Shown: positions 1-7,092 of the stretch, in pieces
Position numbering within the stretch: the stretch's first letter is position 1
Layout of the letters: the number at the start of each line of letters is the position of its first letter
Source of the DNA: Rubrivivax sp.
Lineage (GTDB): Bacteria; Pseudomonadota; Gammaproteobacteria; Burkholderiales; Burkholderiaceae_C
Length of the DNA stretch: 7,965 nucleotides
Assembly: GCA_020851615.1 (NCBI GenBank)
Contig: JADZCL010000353.1
Location: 1-7,965 of the forward strand
Reading direction: 5' to 3'
Translations under genes and position numbers: made by a program
Notes under the pieces: model-generated
Seen by the model: only the letters and a program-made list of their open reading frames with translations
Told to the model about the DNA's origin: nothing
Database searches by the model: none

Positions 1-170
1 TCCCATTCCTTGGGGTAGCCGATGCCGGGCTTGGTCTCGACGTTGTTGAACCAGGCGTATTCCATGCCGGGGCGGCTGGTCCAGACGTTCTTGCAGGTGA
101 CCGAGCAGGTGTGGCAGCCGATGCACTTGTCCAGGTTCAGCACCATGCCGATTTGGGCTCTGACTTTCAT
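1..170 (-). CDS. narH: Respiratory nitrate reductase beta subunit NarH, N-terminal 56 residues (runs off the left edge)
   Basis: NarH is the iron-sulfur electron-transfer subunit of the membrane-bound nitrate reductase. It passes electrons from the cytochrome b subunit NarI to the FS0 cluster and molybdenum site of NarG on the cytoplasmic face. The visible protein begins MKVRAQIGMVLNLDKCIGCH and contains a ferredoxin-type CxxCxxCxxxC motif at C16, C19, C22 and C26, the first of the [4Fe-4S]-binding sets of this family. The rest of the subunit (about 500 residues in the family) lies outside the window, so completeness cannot be judged. The ATG at 170-168 shares four bases (ATGA) with the narG stop codon, and a GGAG sits seven bases upstream at 178-181 inside narG, so narH is probably translationally coupled to narG. 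There is no in-frame stop in the visible part. The identification is secure from both sequence and position; narJ and narI are expected next but not seen. Confidence 0.97.
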   Translation of the reverse strand, partial: MKVRAQIGMVLNLDKCIGCHTCSVTCKNVWTSRPGMEYAWFNNVETKPGIGYPKEW

Positions 171-3100
171 GCGTTTTCTCCATGCGCCTGCACGGCGACG
201 ATGCGCTCGGCGGCCACCGGGGTGTCCAGCCAGTCGATCTTCTTCATCTTGCGCACGACGACGAACTCGTCGCGGTTGGTGCCGATCGTTCCGTAGTAGT
301 TGAAGCCGTAGGCGTACTGCGCGTAGCCGCCGATCATGTGGGTGGGCTTGAGCACGATGCGCGTCACCGAGTTGTGGATGCCGCCGCGCACGTTGGTGAT
401 CTCGCTGCCGGGCGTGTTCACGATCTTCTCCTGCGCGTGGTACATCATCACCATGCCGTCCTTGACGCGCTGGCTGACGACGGCGCGCGCGGCGATCGCG
501 CCGTTGACGTTGAAGAGCTCGATCCAGTCGTTGTCGGCCACACCGATGCGTTTGGCGTCGGCCTCCGACAGCCAGACGATGGGGCCCCCGCGCGAGAGCG
601 TGAGCATCATCAGGTTGTCGGTGTAGGTCGAGTGGATGCCCCACTTCTGGTGCGGCGTGATGAAGTTCAGCAGGATCTCGGGGTTGCCGTTGCTGCGCTT
701 GTCGTGCATGGGCGCGGTGGCCTTCACGTCAACCGGCGGGCGGTAGGTCGAGAGGCCCTCGCCGAAGGCCAGCATCCAGGCATGGTCCTGGTAGAACTGC
801 TGGCGCCCGGTGAGCGTGCGCCAGGGGATCAGCTCGTGCACGTTGGTGTAGCCGGCGTTGTAGGAGACGTTCTCGCTCTCGATGCCGCTCCAGGTCGGCG
901 AGCTGATGATCTTGCGCGGCTGCGCCTGGATGTCGCGGTAGCGGATCTTCTCGTCCTCGCGATAGAGCGCCAGGTGCTCGTGCTCGCGCCCGGTGGCTTC
1001 GGACAAGGCCTGCCAGGCCTTGACGGCCACGTGGCCGTTGGTCTCGGGGGCAAGCTGCAACACCACCTCGCAGGCGTCGATGTCGGTGACGATGCGCGGC
1101 ATGCCCTTGGTGGCGCCCTCCTCGCGCACGACGCCGTTCAACTCGCCGAGCTGCCTGACTTCGGTCTGCGTGTTCCAGGCGATGCCCTTGCCGCCGTTGC
1201 CGACCTTGTTCATCAGCGGCCCGAGCGCGGTGAAGCGCTTGAACACGTTGGGGTAGTCGCGCTCGATGACCGTGATCGCCGGTGCCGTCTTGCCCGGCAC
1301 CAGCTCGCACTGCCCGCGCTTCCAGTCCCGCACGTCCAGCGGCTGGCCGAGTTCGCCGGGGCTGTCGTGCATCAGCGGCGTCAGCACGATCTCCTTCTCG
1401 ACGCCCAGGTGGCCGATGCACACCTCGCTGAACTTCCTGGCGAAGCCCTTGTAGATCTCCCAGTCGCTGCGCGCCTCCCAGGCCGGATCCACGGCCGCCG
1501 AGAGCGGGTGGATGAAGGGGTGCATGTCGCTGGTGTTGAGGTCGTTCTTCTCGTACCAGGTGGCCGTGGGCAGCACGATGTCGCTGTACAGGCAGGTCGT
1601 GCTCATGCGGAAGTCGAGCGTCACCAGCAGGTCCAGCTTGCCCTCGGGCGCCTGCTCGTGCCACTTCACTTCGCTGGGTCGGCCCTCCTGCGGCCCGAGG
1701 TCCTTGCCCTGCACGCCGTTGCTCGTGCCCAGCAGGTGCTTGAGGAAGTACTCGTGGCCCTTGCCGGAGGAGCCCAGGATGTTGGAGCGCCACACGAACA
1801 TGTTGCGCGGCCAGTTCTGCGGGGCGTCCGGGTCGTGGCAGGCGAAGTCCAGCTTGCCGGCCTTGAGCTGCTGGACGACGTAGTCCTTGCCGTCGACACC
1901 CGCAGCGGCGGCCTCACGCGCCAGCGCCAGCGGGTTGCGGTCGAGCTGCGGGGCGCTGGGCAGCCAGCCCATGCGCTCGGCGCGCACGTTGAAGTCGATC
2001 GCGCTGCCCGCGTAAGCGGCCTTGTCGGCCAGCGGCGAGAGCACCTCGCCCATGGTCAGCTTCTCGTAGCGCCACTGGTCGGTGTGGGCGTAGAAGAAGC
2101 TGGTCGAGTTCTGCTGTCGCGGCGGACGCATCCAGTCCAGCGCGAAGGCCAGCGCCGTCCAGCCCGTCTGCGGACGCAGCTTCTCCTGCCCGACGTAGTG
2201 GGCCCAGCCCCCGCCGCTCTTGCCGATGCAGCCGCACAGCATCAGCATGTTGATGACGCCGCGGTAGTTCATGTCGGCGTGGTACCAGTGGTTCATCGCC
2301 GCACCGATGATCACCATCGAACGGCCCTCGGTCTTCTCGGCGGTCTCGGCGAACTGGCGCGCCACGGTGATGATCTGCTCACGCGGCACGCCGGTGATGC
2401 GCTCCTGCCAGGCCGGCGTGTAGGGCGCGTCGTCGTCGTAGCTCGCTGCACCGCTGCCCAGGCCGCGGTCGATGCCGTACTGCGCCGCCTGCAGGTCGAA
2501 GACGGTGGCCACGCGCACGCGGCGGCCGCCGGCGAGTTCGACTTCCATGACCGGGACATGCATGCGCCGCACGTCGCCGCCCTGCTCGTTGGCGGTGAAG
2601 TGCGGGTTGTGCTGGCCGCCGAAGTAGGGGAAGGCCACGTCGGCGATGGTGTGCGCCGGCGCAGCGCCCTCCAGCAGCGAGAGCTGCAGCCGCACCGCAT
2701 CGCTGCCACGCGCATCCTTCTCCTCGAGGTTCCAGCGCCCGGCATCGCCGCGTCCCGGCGCCCCCCAGCGAAAGCCGATCGACCCGTTGGGCACCGTGAT
2801 GCGGCCCGAGGTGTCCACGGCCAGCGTCTTCCACTCGGGGTTGTTGTCCTGCCCCAGCGCGCCGTCGAGGTCGCTGGCGCGCAGATAACGCCCCGGCACC
2901 AGCGCGCTGCGCCCATCGGCCAGCGTCTGCTCGTCCAGCAGCACCAGCATGGGCAGGTCGGTGAAGCGGCGCGCGTAGTCGTCGAAGTACGGCGCGCGGC
3001 GCTCGAAGTAGAACTCCTTCAGGATGACGTGGCCCATGGCCATCGCCACCGCCGCGTCGGTGCCCTGCTTGGGGTGCATCCACAGGTCGGCCAGCTTGGC

Positions 3101-3961
3101 GACCTCGGAGTAGTCTGGCGTCACCGCCACCGTCTTCGTGCCCTTGTAGCGCACCTCGGTGAAGAAGTGCGCGTCGGGCGTGCGCGTCTGCGGGACGTTG
3201 GAGCCCCAGGCGATGATGAAGTGGCTGTTGTACCAGTCCGCACTCTCGGGCACGTCGGTCTGCTCACCCCAGATCTGCGGGCTGGCCGGAGGCAGGTCGC
3301 AGTACCAGTCGTAGAAGCTCATGCACACGCCGCCGATCAGCGACAGGTAGCGCGAGCCCGCGGCGTAGCTGATCATGCTCATCGCGGGGATCGGCGAGAA
3401 GCCGATCACGCGGTCCGGCCCGTGCGTCTTGATGGTGTAGACGTTGGCCGCGGCGATGATCTCGTTGACCTCGTCCCAGCTCGAGCGCACGAAGCCGCCC
3501 AGGCCGCGCAGCTGCTGGTAGTCGCGCCGCTTGGCCGCGTCGGCCTGGATCGCCGCCCAGGCCTCCACCGGGCCATGCGTGAGCCGCGCTGCCCGCCAGT
3601 GCTTGAGCAGCCGCCCGCGCACCATCGGGTGCTTGACGCGGTTGGCGCTGTAGAGGTACCAGCTGTAGCTGGCCCCGCGTGCACAGCCGCGCGGCTCGTG
3701 GTTGGGCAGGTCCCAGCGCGTGCGCGGGTAGTCGGTCTGCTGCGTCTCCCAGGTCACGATCCCGCCCTTGACGTAGACCTTCCACGAACAGCTGCCGGTG
3801 CAGTTCACGCCGTGCGTGCTGCGCACGATCTTGTCGTGCGCCCAGCGGTCGCGGTAGGCATCCTCCCAGGTGCGGTCCTCGCCGGTGGTGCGGCCGTGGC
3901 CGTCGGCAAAGGCCTCCCTGGGCTGGGCGAAGTGGGTCAGGCGGTCGAGAAAGTGGCTCAT
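167..3961 (-). CDS. narG: Respiratory nitrate reductase alpha subunit NarG (Mo-bisMGD catalytic subunit)
   Basis: NarG reduces nitrate to nitrite at a molybdenum bis-MGD cofactor on the cytoplasmic face, as part of the quinol-oxidising NarGHI complex. The product is 1264 residues; the E. coli protein is about 1247. The N-terminal block carries the unusual FS0 [4Fe-4S] ligands H50, C54, C58 and C93 (HxxxCxxxC...C), and His as first ligand is diagnostic of NarG. D222, in YCDLPPASP, matches the family's molybdenum-ligating aspartate. The large molybdopterin oxidoreductase domain follows, with conserved blocks such as WGSNVPQTRTPDAHF and GRSMVIIGAAMNHWYH, then a C-terminal dinucleotide-binding domain with NFITPHQKWGIHSTY and THMIGGYAQYAYGFNYYGT. 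The N-terminus (MSHFLDRLTHFAQ) has no twin-arginine pair and is not a functional Tat signal, consistent with a cytoplasmic location. The start is supported by a GAGGA ribosome site at 3969-3973, seven bases upstream and overlapping the narK2 stop codon. The gene lies 10 nt after narK2 and overlaps narH by 4 nt. No key residue is missing. Confidence 0.98.
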   Translation of the reverse strand: MSHFLDRLTHFAQPREAFADGHGRTTGEDRTWEDAYRDRWAHDKIVRSTHGVNCTGSCSWKVYVKGGIVTWETQQTDYPRTRWDLPNHEPRGCARGASYSWYLYSANRVKHPMVRGRLLKHWRAARLTHGPVEAWAAIQADAAKRRDYQQLRGLGGFVRSSWDEVNEIIAAANVYTIKTHGPDRVIGFSPIPAMSMISYAAGSRYLSLIGGVCMSFYDWYCDLPPASPQIWGEQTDVPESADWYNSHFIIAWGSNVPQTRTPDAHFFTEVRYKGTKTVAVTPDYSEVAKLADLWMHPKQGTDAAVAMAMGHVILKEFYFERRAPYFDDYARRFTDLPMLVLLDEQTLADGRSALVPGRYLRASDLDGALGQDNNPEWKTLAVDTSGRITVPNGSIGFRWGAPGRGDAGRWNLEEKDARGSDAVRLQLSLLEGAAPAHTIADVAFPYFGGQHNPHFTANEQGGDVRRMHVPVMEVELAGGRRVRVATVFDLQAAQYGIDRGLGSGAASYDDDAPYTPAWQERITGVPREQIITVARQFAETAEKTEGRSMVIIGAAMNHWYHADMNYRGVINMLMLCGCIGKSGGGWAHYVGQEKLRPQTGWTALAFALDWMRPPRQQNSTSFFYAHTDQWRYEKLTMGEVLSPLADKAAYAGSAIDFNVRAERMGWLPSAPQLDRNPLALAREAAAAGVDGKDYVVQQLKAGKLDFACHDPDAPQNWPRNMFVWRSNILGSSGKGHEYFLKHLLGTSNGVQGKDLGPQEGRPSEVKWHEQAPEGKLDLLVTLDFRMSTTCLYSDIVLPTATWYEKNDLNTSDMHPFIHPLSAAVDPAWEARSDWEIYKGFARKFSEVCIGHLGVEKEIVLTPLMHDSPGELGQPLDVRDWKRGQCELVPGKTAPAITVIERDYPNVFKRFTALGPLMNKVGNGGKGIAWNTQTEVRQLGELNGVVREEGATKGMPRIVTDIDACEVVLQLAPETNGHVAVKAWQALSEATGREHEHLALYREDEKIRYRDIQAQPRKIISSPTWSGIESENVSYNAGYTNVHELIPWRTLTGRQQFYQDHAWMLAFGEGLSTYRPPVDVKATAPMHDKRSNGNPEILLNFITPHQKWGIHSTYTDNLMMLTLSRGGPIVWLSEADAKRIGVADNDWIELFNVNGAIAARAVVSQRVKDGMVMMYHAQEKIVNTPGSEITNVRGGIHNSVTRIVLKPTHMIGGYAQYAYGFNYYGTIGTNRDEFVVVRKMKKIDWLDTPVAAERIVAVQAHGENA

Positions 3962-3971
3962 GTCGGCGTCC

Positions 3972-5624
3972 TCACGGGTTCTTGATGTAGGCGTTGCGGC
4001 GCAGGTAGAACCACCAGTTCAGTACCAGGCACGCGGCGTAGAAGACGGCAAAGCCGTACATGGCCAGCTGCGGCGTGCCGGCCTTGATCTGCTCGCCGAT
4101 CACGATGGGGGCGACGAAGGCGCCGTAGGCGGCCACCGCCGAGGTCCAGCCCAGCACCGGGCCGGCGCGCTCACGGTCGAAGATCACGCCGATGGTGCGG
4201 AAGGTCGAGCCGTTGCCGATGCCGCTGGCGGCAAACAGCACCAGGAACAGGCCCAGGAAGGCGGGGAAGTACTGCTCGGGCGTGGGTGAGGCGTAGGCCA
4301 GCTTCATCACGTAGCCCACCGCGACCGAGGCCGCCACCATCACCACCGAGATGATCTGGGTGACGATGGAGCCGCCCCACTTGTCGGAGATCCAGCCGCC
4401 GATGGGCCGCACCGCGGCGCCCACGAAGGGCCCGATCCACGCGAAGGCCAGGATGGGCAGCGCGTTCGGGTTGTGCTGCTTGTGCTGCATGACGCCGTTG
4501 GCGTCGGGGATGTGCACGACGTCGAAGATGACCTTCATCGCCAGCGGCAGCGCCATCGAGAAGCCGATGAAGGAGCCGAAGGTGACGATGTAGAGCGCCG
4601 TCAGGCTCCAGGTGTGCTTGTCCTTGAAGATCGCGTACTGCTTGGTCACCGCCTCCTTCATGGGGCCGAAGGCGGCCAGCTTCATGATGAGCAGCGCCAG
4701 CCCGATGTCCAGCGGGATCGACAGCCACATGCTGATCAGGCCCAGGCCCGTAGGCGGCGGCAGGTACAGCCACAAGCCGAAGATGGCCGGAATGAAGGCC
4801 AGCGTGTAGAGCCAGGTGACCTTGACGAAGGCGACGAGCGGGTTGCCGGTGGCCGGCGAGATCGTCTTCAGGTTGTTCATGCCGAACCAGCACAGGATGG
4901 ACAGCGGCACGAGCGAGAACAGCCACGCGAAGCCGGCGTTCTGGATCCAGGTCTGCGTGCCCGCGGCGATCTTGCCGAAGATCCAGCCGCTCTCCTTCAC
5001 CAGCACCTCCGGCGCCCCGCCCAGCGCCCCCAGCAGCGGCACCGTCATCACCAGCGGCACGACGATCTGCATGGTCGTGACGCCGAAGTTGCCCAGGCCC
5101 GCATTCAGCCCGAGCGCGGTGCCCTGCTGACGCTTGGGGAAGAAGGTGCTGATGTTGGACATCGACGAGGCGAAGTTGCCCCCGCCTACGCCGCACCACA
5201 GCGCCATCAGCTGGAAGGACCACAGCGGCCACTCCGGGTGCTGCAGCACGATGCCCGTGCCCAGTGCCGGGGCCAGCAGCATCGCCGTCGTGAGGAAGAT
5301 GGTGTTGCGCCCGCCGGCCAGGCGGATGAAGAAGGACGACGGGATGCGCATCGTCGCGCCGGCAATGCCGGCGATCGCCGTCAAGGTGAAGAGCTCCGGC
5401 TGCGTGAACGGGAACCCGAGGTTGAGCATCTGCACCGCGATGATTCCCCACATGCCCCAGACCGCGAAGCCGCACAGCAGCGCCGGCACCGAGATCCACA
5501 GGTTGCGGTAGGCGATGCGCTTGCCGGTGCTCTCCCAGAAGGCCTCGTCCTCGGGGCGCCAGTCGGTGATGTCGGCGCCGTGGCTGGGGCCCGGCGGCGC
5601 GCCGGCAGAAGGGGGCGGCTTCAT
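3972..5624 (-). CDS. narK2: NarK2-type nitrate/nitrite transporter (MFS, NNP family) with a central two-helix insertion
   Basis: This 550-residue membrane protein most resembles E. coli NarK, which exchanges nitrate for nitrite across the inner membrane. The family-typical cytoplasmic N-terminus ITDWRPEDEAFW lies at residues 19-30. The substrate-binding arginines are R93 in MRIPSSFF (E. coli R89) and R406 in AAVRPIGGWISDK (E. coli R305). The two nitrate signature regions are GGGNFASSMSNISTFFPK with GLNAGLGNFGV (147-182) and GIGNGSTFRTIGVIF (468-482). It is about 90 residues longer than E. coli NarK. Most of the excess lies between WFGMNNL (246-252) and HTW (337-339), where two extra hydrophobic segments appear (about 263-288 and 294-319), predicting 14 membrane segments. 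A smaller insertion near 370-388 contains QHKQHNPN. The start is chosen because this ATG has a GAGGAA ribosome site at 5633-5638 and gives the conserved N-terminus; the frame stays open upstream only as overlap with narK1. It lies 44 nt after narK1 and 10 nt before narG. Antiport is inferred from family type. Confidence 0.94.
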   Translation of the reverse strand: MKPPPSAGAPPGPSHGADITDWRPEDEAFWESTGKRIAYRNLWISVPALLCGFAVWGMWGIIAVQMLNLGFPFTQPELFTLTAIAGIAGATMRIPSSFFIRLAGGRNTIFLTTAMLLAPALGTGIVLQHPEWPLWSFQLMALWCGVGGGNFASSMSNISTFFPKRQQGTALGLNAGLGNFGVTTMQIVVPLVMTVPLLGALGGAPEVLVKESGWIFGKIAAGTQTWIQNAGFAWLFSLVPLSILCWFGMNNLKTISPATGNPLVAFVKVTWLYTLAFIPAIFGLWLYLPPPTGLGLISMWLSIPLDIGLALLIMKLAAFGPMKEAVTKQYAIFKDKHTWSLTALYIVTFGSFIGFSMALPLAMKVIFDVVHIPDANGVMQHKQHNPNALPILAFAWIGPFVGAAVRPIGGWISDKWGGSIVTQIISVVMVAASVAVGYVMKLAYASPTPEQYFPAFLGLFLVLFAASGIGNGSTFRTIGVIFDRERAGPVLGWTSAVAAYGAFVAPIVIGEQIKAGTPQLAMYGFAVFYAACLVLNWWFYLRRNAYIKNP

Positions 5625-5668
5625 GGTCGGTATTCCTCGTGTTTGCTCAGGTTCGTGCAGCGCCGCGC

Positions 5669-6940
5669 TCAGCGCGCGAACGACTTGGAGAAGGGCGCCG
5701 GCGGTGCGTTGCGGCCCATCAGTTCGGTGCGGCGGACCTCGGTCCAGTACATCCAGATCAGCGACACCCAGACCACGCCGTACATCAGCATGAAGGCCGA
5801 GGAGCGCACGCCGGTGAGGTCCATGAGCACGCCAAAGAGGATGGGCAGCACGAAGCCCCCCAGGCCACCGGCCAGGCCGACGATGCCGCTGACCGCGCCG
5901 ATGTTGTCGACGTATTCGTCGCTGATGTACTTGAAGACACTGGCCTTGCCGAAGGCCCAGGCCACGCCCAGCAGCGCCATCAGCAGCGTGAAGGCGACGA
6001 CGTTGAGGCCGATGTGGAAGGTCTTGGGCCCGTTGACGGTGAGGACCGTGAAGTCGGTCTGCGGATAGGAGAGCAGGAACAGGCAGATCCAGCTCACCCA
6101 CATCACCCACCAGGTGACCTTATGCGCGCCGTGCCGGTCGGAGAGCCAGCCGCCGATGGCGCGCAGCACGCCCCCGGGCAGCGAGAAGCAGGCCGCCAGA
6201 AGCGCCGCGGTGCGGATCTCCAGGCCGTACTCGCCGACGTAGTACTGCACCATCCACAGGCTTAAAGCGACGTAGCCGCCGAACACGATGCTGTAGTACT
6301 GGCAGTACTTGAGCACGCGCGGATCCTTCAGCAGCTTGAGCTGGTCGGCAAAGCGCACGTTCGCACTGACGCGGTGCGCCGGATCGCTGTGGCTGAAGAG
6401 CCAGAACAGGATCAGCGTGCCCAGCATCACCGCGGCATAGACCTGGGGCACCATGGCCCAGCCGAAGGCCACGACCAGCCCCGGGGCGACGAACTTGTTC
6501 ACCGCCGCACCCGAATTGCCGGCACCGTAGACCCCCATCGCAAAGCCCTGCCGGTTCTTCGGGAACCAGCGTGCGACGTAGGGCGTGCCCACCGAGAACG
6601 AGCCGCCGGCCAGCCCGACGAAGAGCCCGATGACGAGGAACTGCCAGTACTGCGTCGCGTAGGCCATCAGCCAGATCGCCGGCACAGTCGCCGCCATCAG
6701 GACGGTCATCACGATGCGACCGCCGTAGCGGTCGGTCCAGATGCCCAGGGGCACGCGGATCAGCGAGCCCGTGAGCACCGGCGTGGCCGTCAGCAGGCCG
6801 AACTCGGTGGCGTTCAGGCCGAGCTGCTTCTTCAACGGGATGCCGATGACGCCGAACATCATCCACACCATGAAGCAGACGGTGAAGGCCAGCGTACTGA
6901 CCACCAGCACCGACAGCGCCTGACTCTGCTTGCTCCTCAT
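5669..6940 (-). CDS. narK1: NarK1-type nitrate transporter (MFS, NNP family, probable nitrate/proton symporter)
   Basis: This 423-residue polytopic MFS protein is of the NarK1 type, which in Paracoccus (as half of a NarK1-NarK2 fusion) behaves as a proton-coupled nitrate importer that starts nitrate respiration. Visible features are a short N-terminus entering a first helix at about residue 9, the conserved arginine R62 in SLIRVPLGIWTDRYGGR, the signature region GLAGGSFSVGTPYVARWFPK (109-128) followed by GAGNSGAAVNKF, a second arginine R260 in GGVLRAIGGWLSDRHG, and AFGKASVFKYI (329-339), with about 12 hydrophobic segments. Length is normal for the type. The ATG is backed by a strong AGGAGG four bases upstream (6945-6950). 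It is the first structural gene after the 162-bp control region, and narK2 follows 44 nt later in another frame, so the two transporters are separate proteins here rather than fused. Leu226 is encoded by TTA (6263-6265), a codon that stands out in such GC-rich coding sequence. Symport rather than antiport is inferred from type. Confidence 0.94.
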   Translation of the reverse strand: MRSKQSQALSVLVVSTLAFTVCFMVWMMFGVIGIPLKKQLGLNATEFGLLTATPVLTGSLIRVPLGIWTDRYGGRIVMTVLMAATVPAIWLMAYATQYWQFLVIGLFVGLAGGSFSVGTPYVARWFPKNRQGFAMGVYGAGNSGAAVNKFVAPGLVVAFGWAMVPQVYAAVMLGTLILFWLFSHSDPAHRVSANVRFADQLKLLKDPRVLKYCQYYSIVFGGYVALSLWMVQYYVGEYGLEIRTAALLAACFSLPGGVLRAIGGWLSDRHGAHKVTWWVMWVSWICLFLLSYPQTDFTVLTVNGPKTFHIGLNVVAFTLLMALLGVAWAFGKASVFKYISDEYVDNIGAVSGIVGLAGGLGGFVLPILFGVLMDLTGVRSSAFMLMYGVVWVSLIWMYWTEVRRTELMGRNAPPAPFSKSFAR

Positions 6941-6948
6941 GTCCCCTC

Positions 6949-6964
6949 CTGCAAAGGCTTGCAG
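6949..6964 (-). promoter_or_regulatory. 6-bp palindrome touching the narK1 ribosome binding site
   Basis: Read on the minus strand, CTGCAA-GCCT-TTGCAG forms a perfect 6-bp inverted repeat with a 4-nt loop. Its downstream arm shares its last two bases with the strong AGGAGG Shine-Dalgarno (6945-6950) of narK1. In RNA it could form a small hairpin that partly masks the ribosome site or protects the 5' end of the transcript; in DNA it could be a protein site near the transcription start. The repeat is seen directly; any function is inference. Confidence 0.4.
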
Positions 6965-6967
6965 CCG

Positions 6968-6973
6968 ATGCTA
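6968..6973 (-). promoter_or_regulatory. Possible -10 hexamer TAGCAT upstream of narK1
   Basis: On the minus strand TAGCAT matches four of six positions of the sigma-70 consensus TATAAT. It would place a transcription start near 6961 and give a leader of about 20 nt containing the narK1 ribosome site. At 17-bp spacing there is no good -35 element (TGGCCG), which would be compatible with an activator-dependent promoter. In a GC-rich gap this is one of few candidates, and chance occurrence is likely enough that it is only tentative. Confidence 0.25.
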
Positions 6974-7025
6974 GGAAGGACAGCGCTGCGCGGCCATCCG
7001 TCTGTGCGGCGCCCGCCTCACGGCA

Positions 7026-7066
7026 GAAGAACGATGGCACCGCGATCGGCCATCGTCCGGAAGAAC
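7026..7066 (-). repeat. GTTCTTC direct repeat pair flanking the inverted repeat
   Basis: On the minus strand the heptamer GTTCTTC occurs at 7066-7060 and again at 7032-7026, 34 bp apart, in the wider contexts GTTCTTCCG and GTTCTTCTG. The two copies flank the inverted repeat at 7031-7056, the second overlapping its downstream arm by two bases. The repeat is exact, but a 7-bp pair could arise by chance; it may be a paired regulator site or, for the downstream copy, the pyrimidine tail of a weak terminator. Confidence 0.3.
7031..7056 (-). terminator. Inverted repeat after narL: weak intrinsic terminator or operator
   Basis: The minus strand reads ACGATGGC, ten unpaired bases, then GCCATCGT: a perfect 8-bp stem starting 46 nt past the narL stop codon. 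It is followed by TCTTCTG, so with the end of the stem there is a run with five T in eight bases, a weak U-tract for an intrinsic terminator of narXL. The opposite strand has no T-tract after the stem, so any terminator acts on the narXL transcript. The 10-nt loop is long and the T-tract interrupted, so an operator for a dimeric regulator is an equally reasonable reading. Confidence 0.35.
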
Positions 7067-7092
7067 TAGGGGTCGCGCGGTGTGCGCGCTGC

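Noticed and set aside
3820..3961. Possible Tat signal peptide at the NarG N-terminus
   Set aside because: The N-terminal segment resembles the vestigial leader of other NarG proteins but lacks a twin-arginine pair and a hydrophobic core; NarG of this type is cytoplasmic-facing.
182..3985. A 1267-codon open frame on the plus strand covering the whole of narG
   Set aside because: It is the antisense shadow of a GC-rich gene in which TTA, CTA and TCA codons are avoided. Its translation is low-complexity (Arg, Ala, Val, His, Asp) with no recognisable domain, while the opposite strand encodes an unmistakable NarG.
5625..5668. Promoter or terminator between narK1 and narK2
   Set aside because: The 44 nt hold only a short GC-rich GCGC/GCGC self-complementarity and the narK2 ribosome site. 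There is no T-tract and no convincing promoter hexamers.
4473..6068. A 531-codon plus-strand open frame opposite narK2 and narK1
   Set aside because: The product is rich in Arg, Gln, Asp and His with no hydrophobic core or motif and spans two well-identified genes, so it is an antisense shadow.
5625..6110. Upstream extension of narK2 into narK1, giving a 712-residue protein or a NarK1-NarK2 fusion
   Set aside because: The extra residues are a different frame of narK1 and look nothing like a transporter. The ATG at 5624 has its own ribosome site and yields the conserved NarK N-terminus. narK1 has its own stop, so the two are separate genes.
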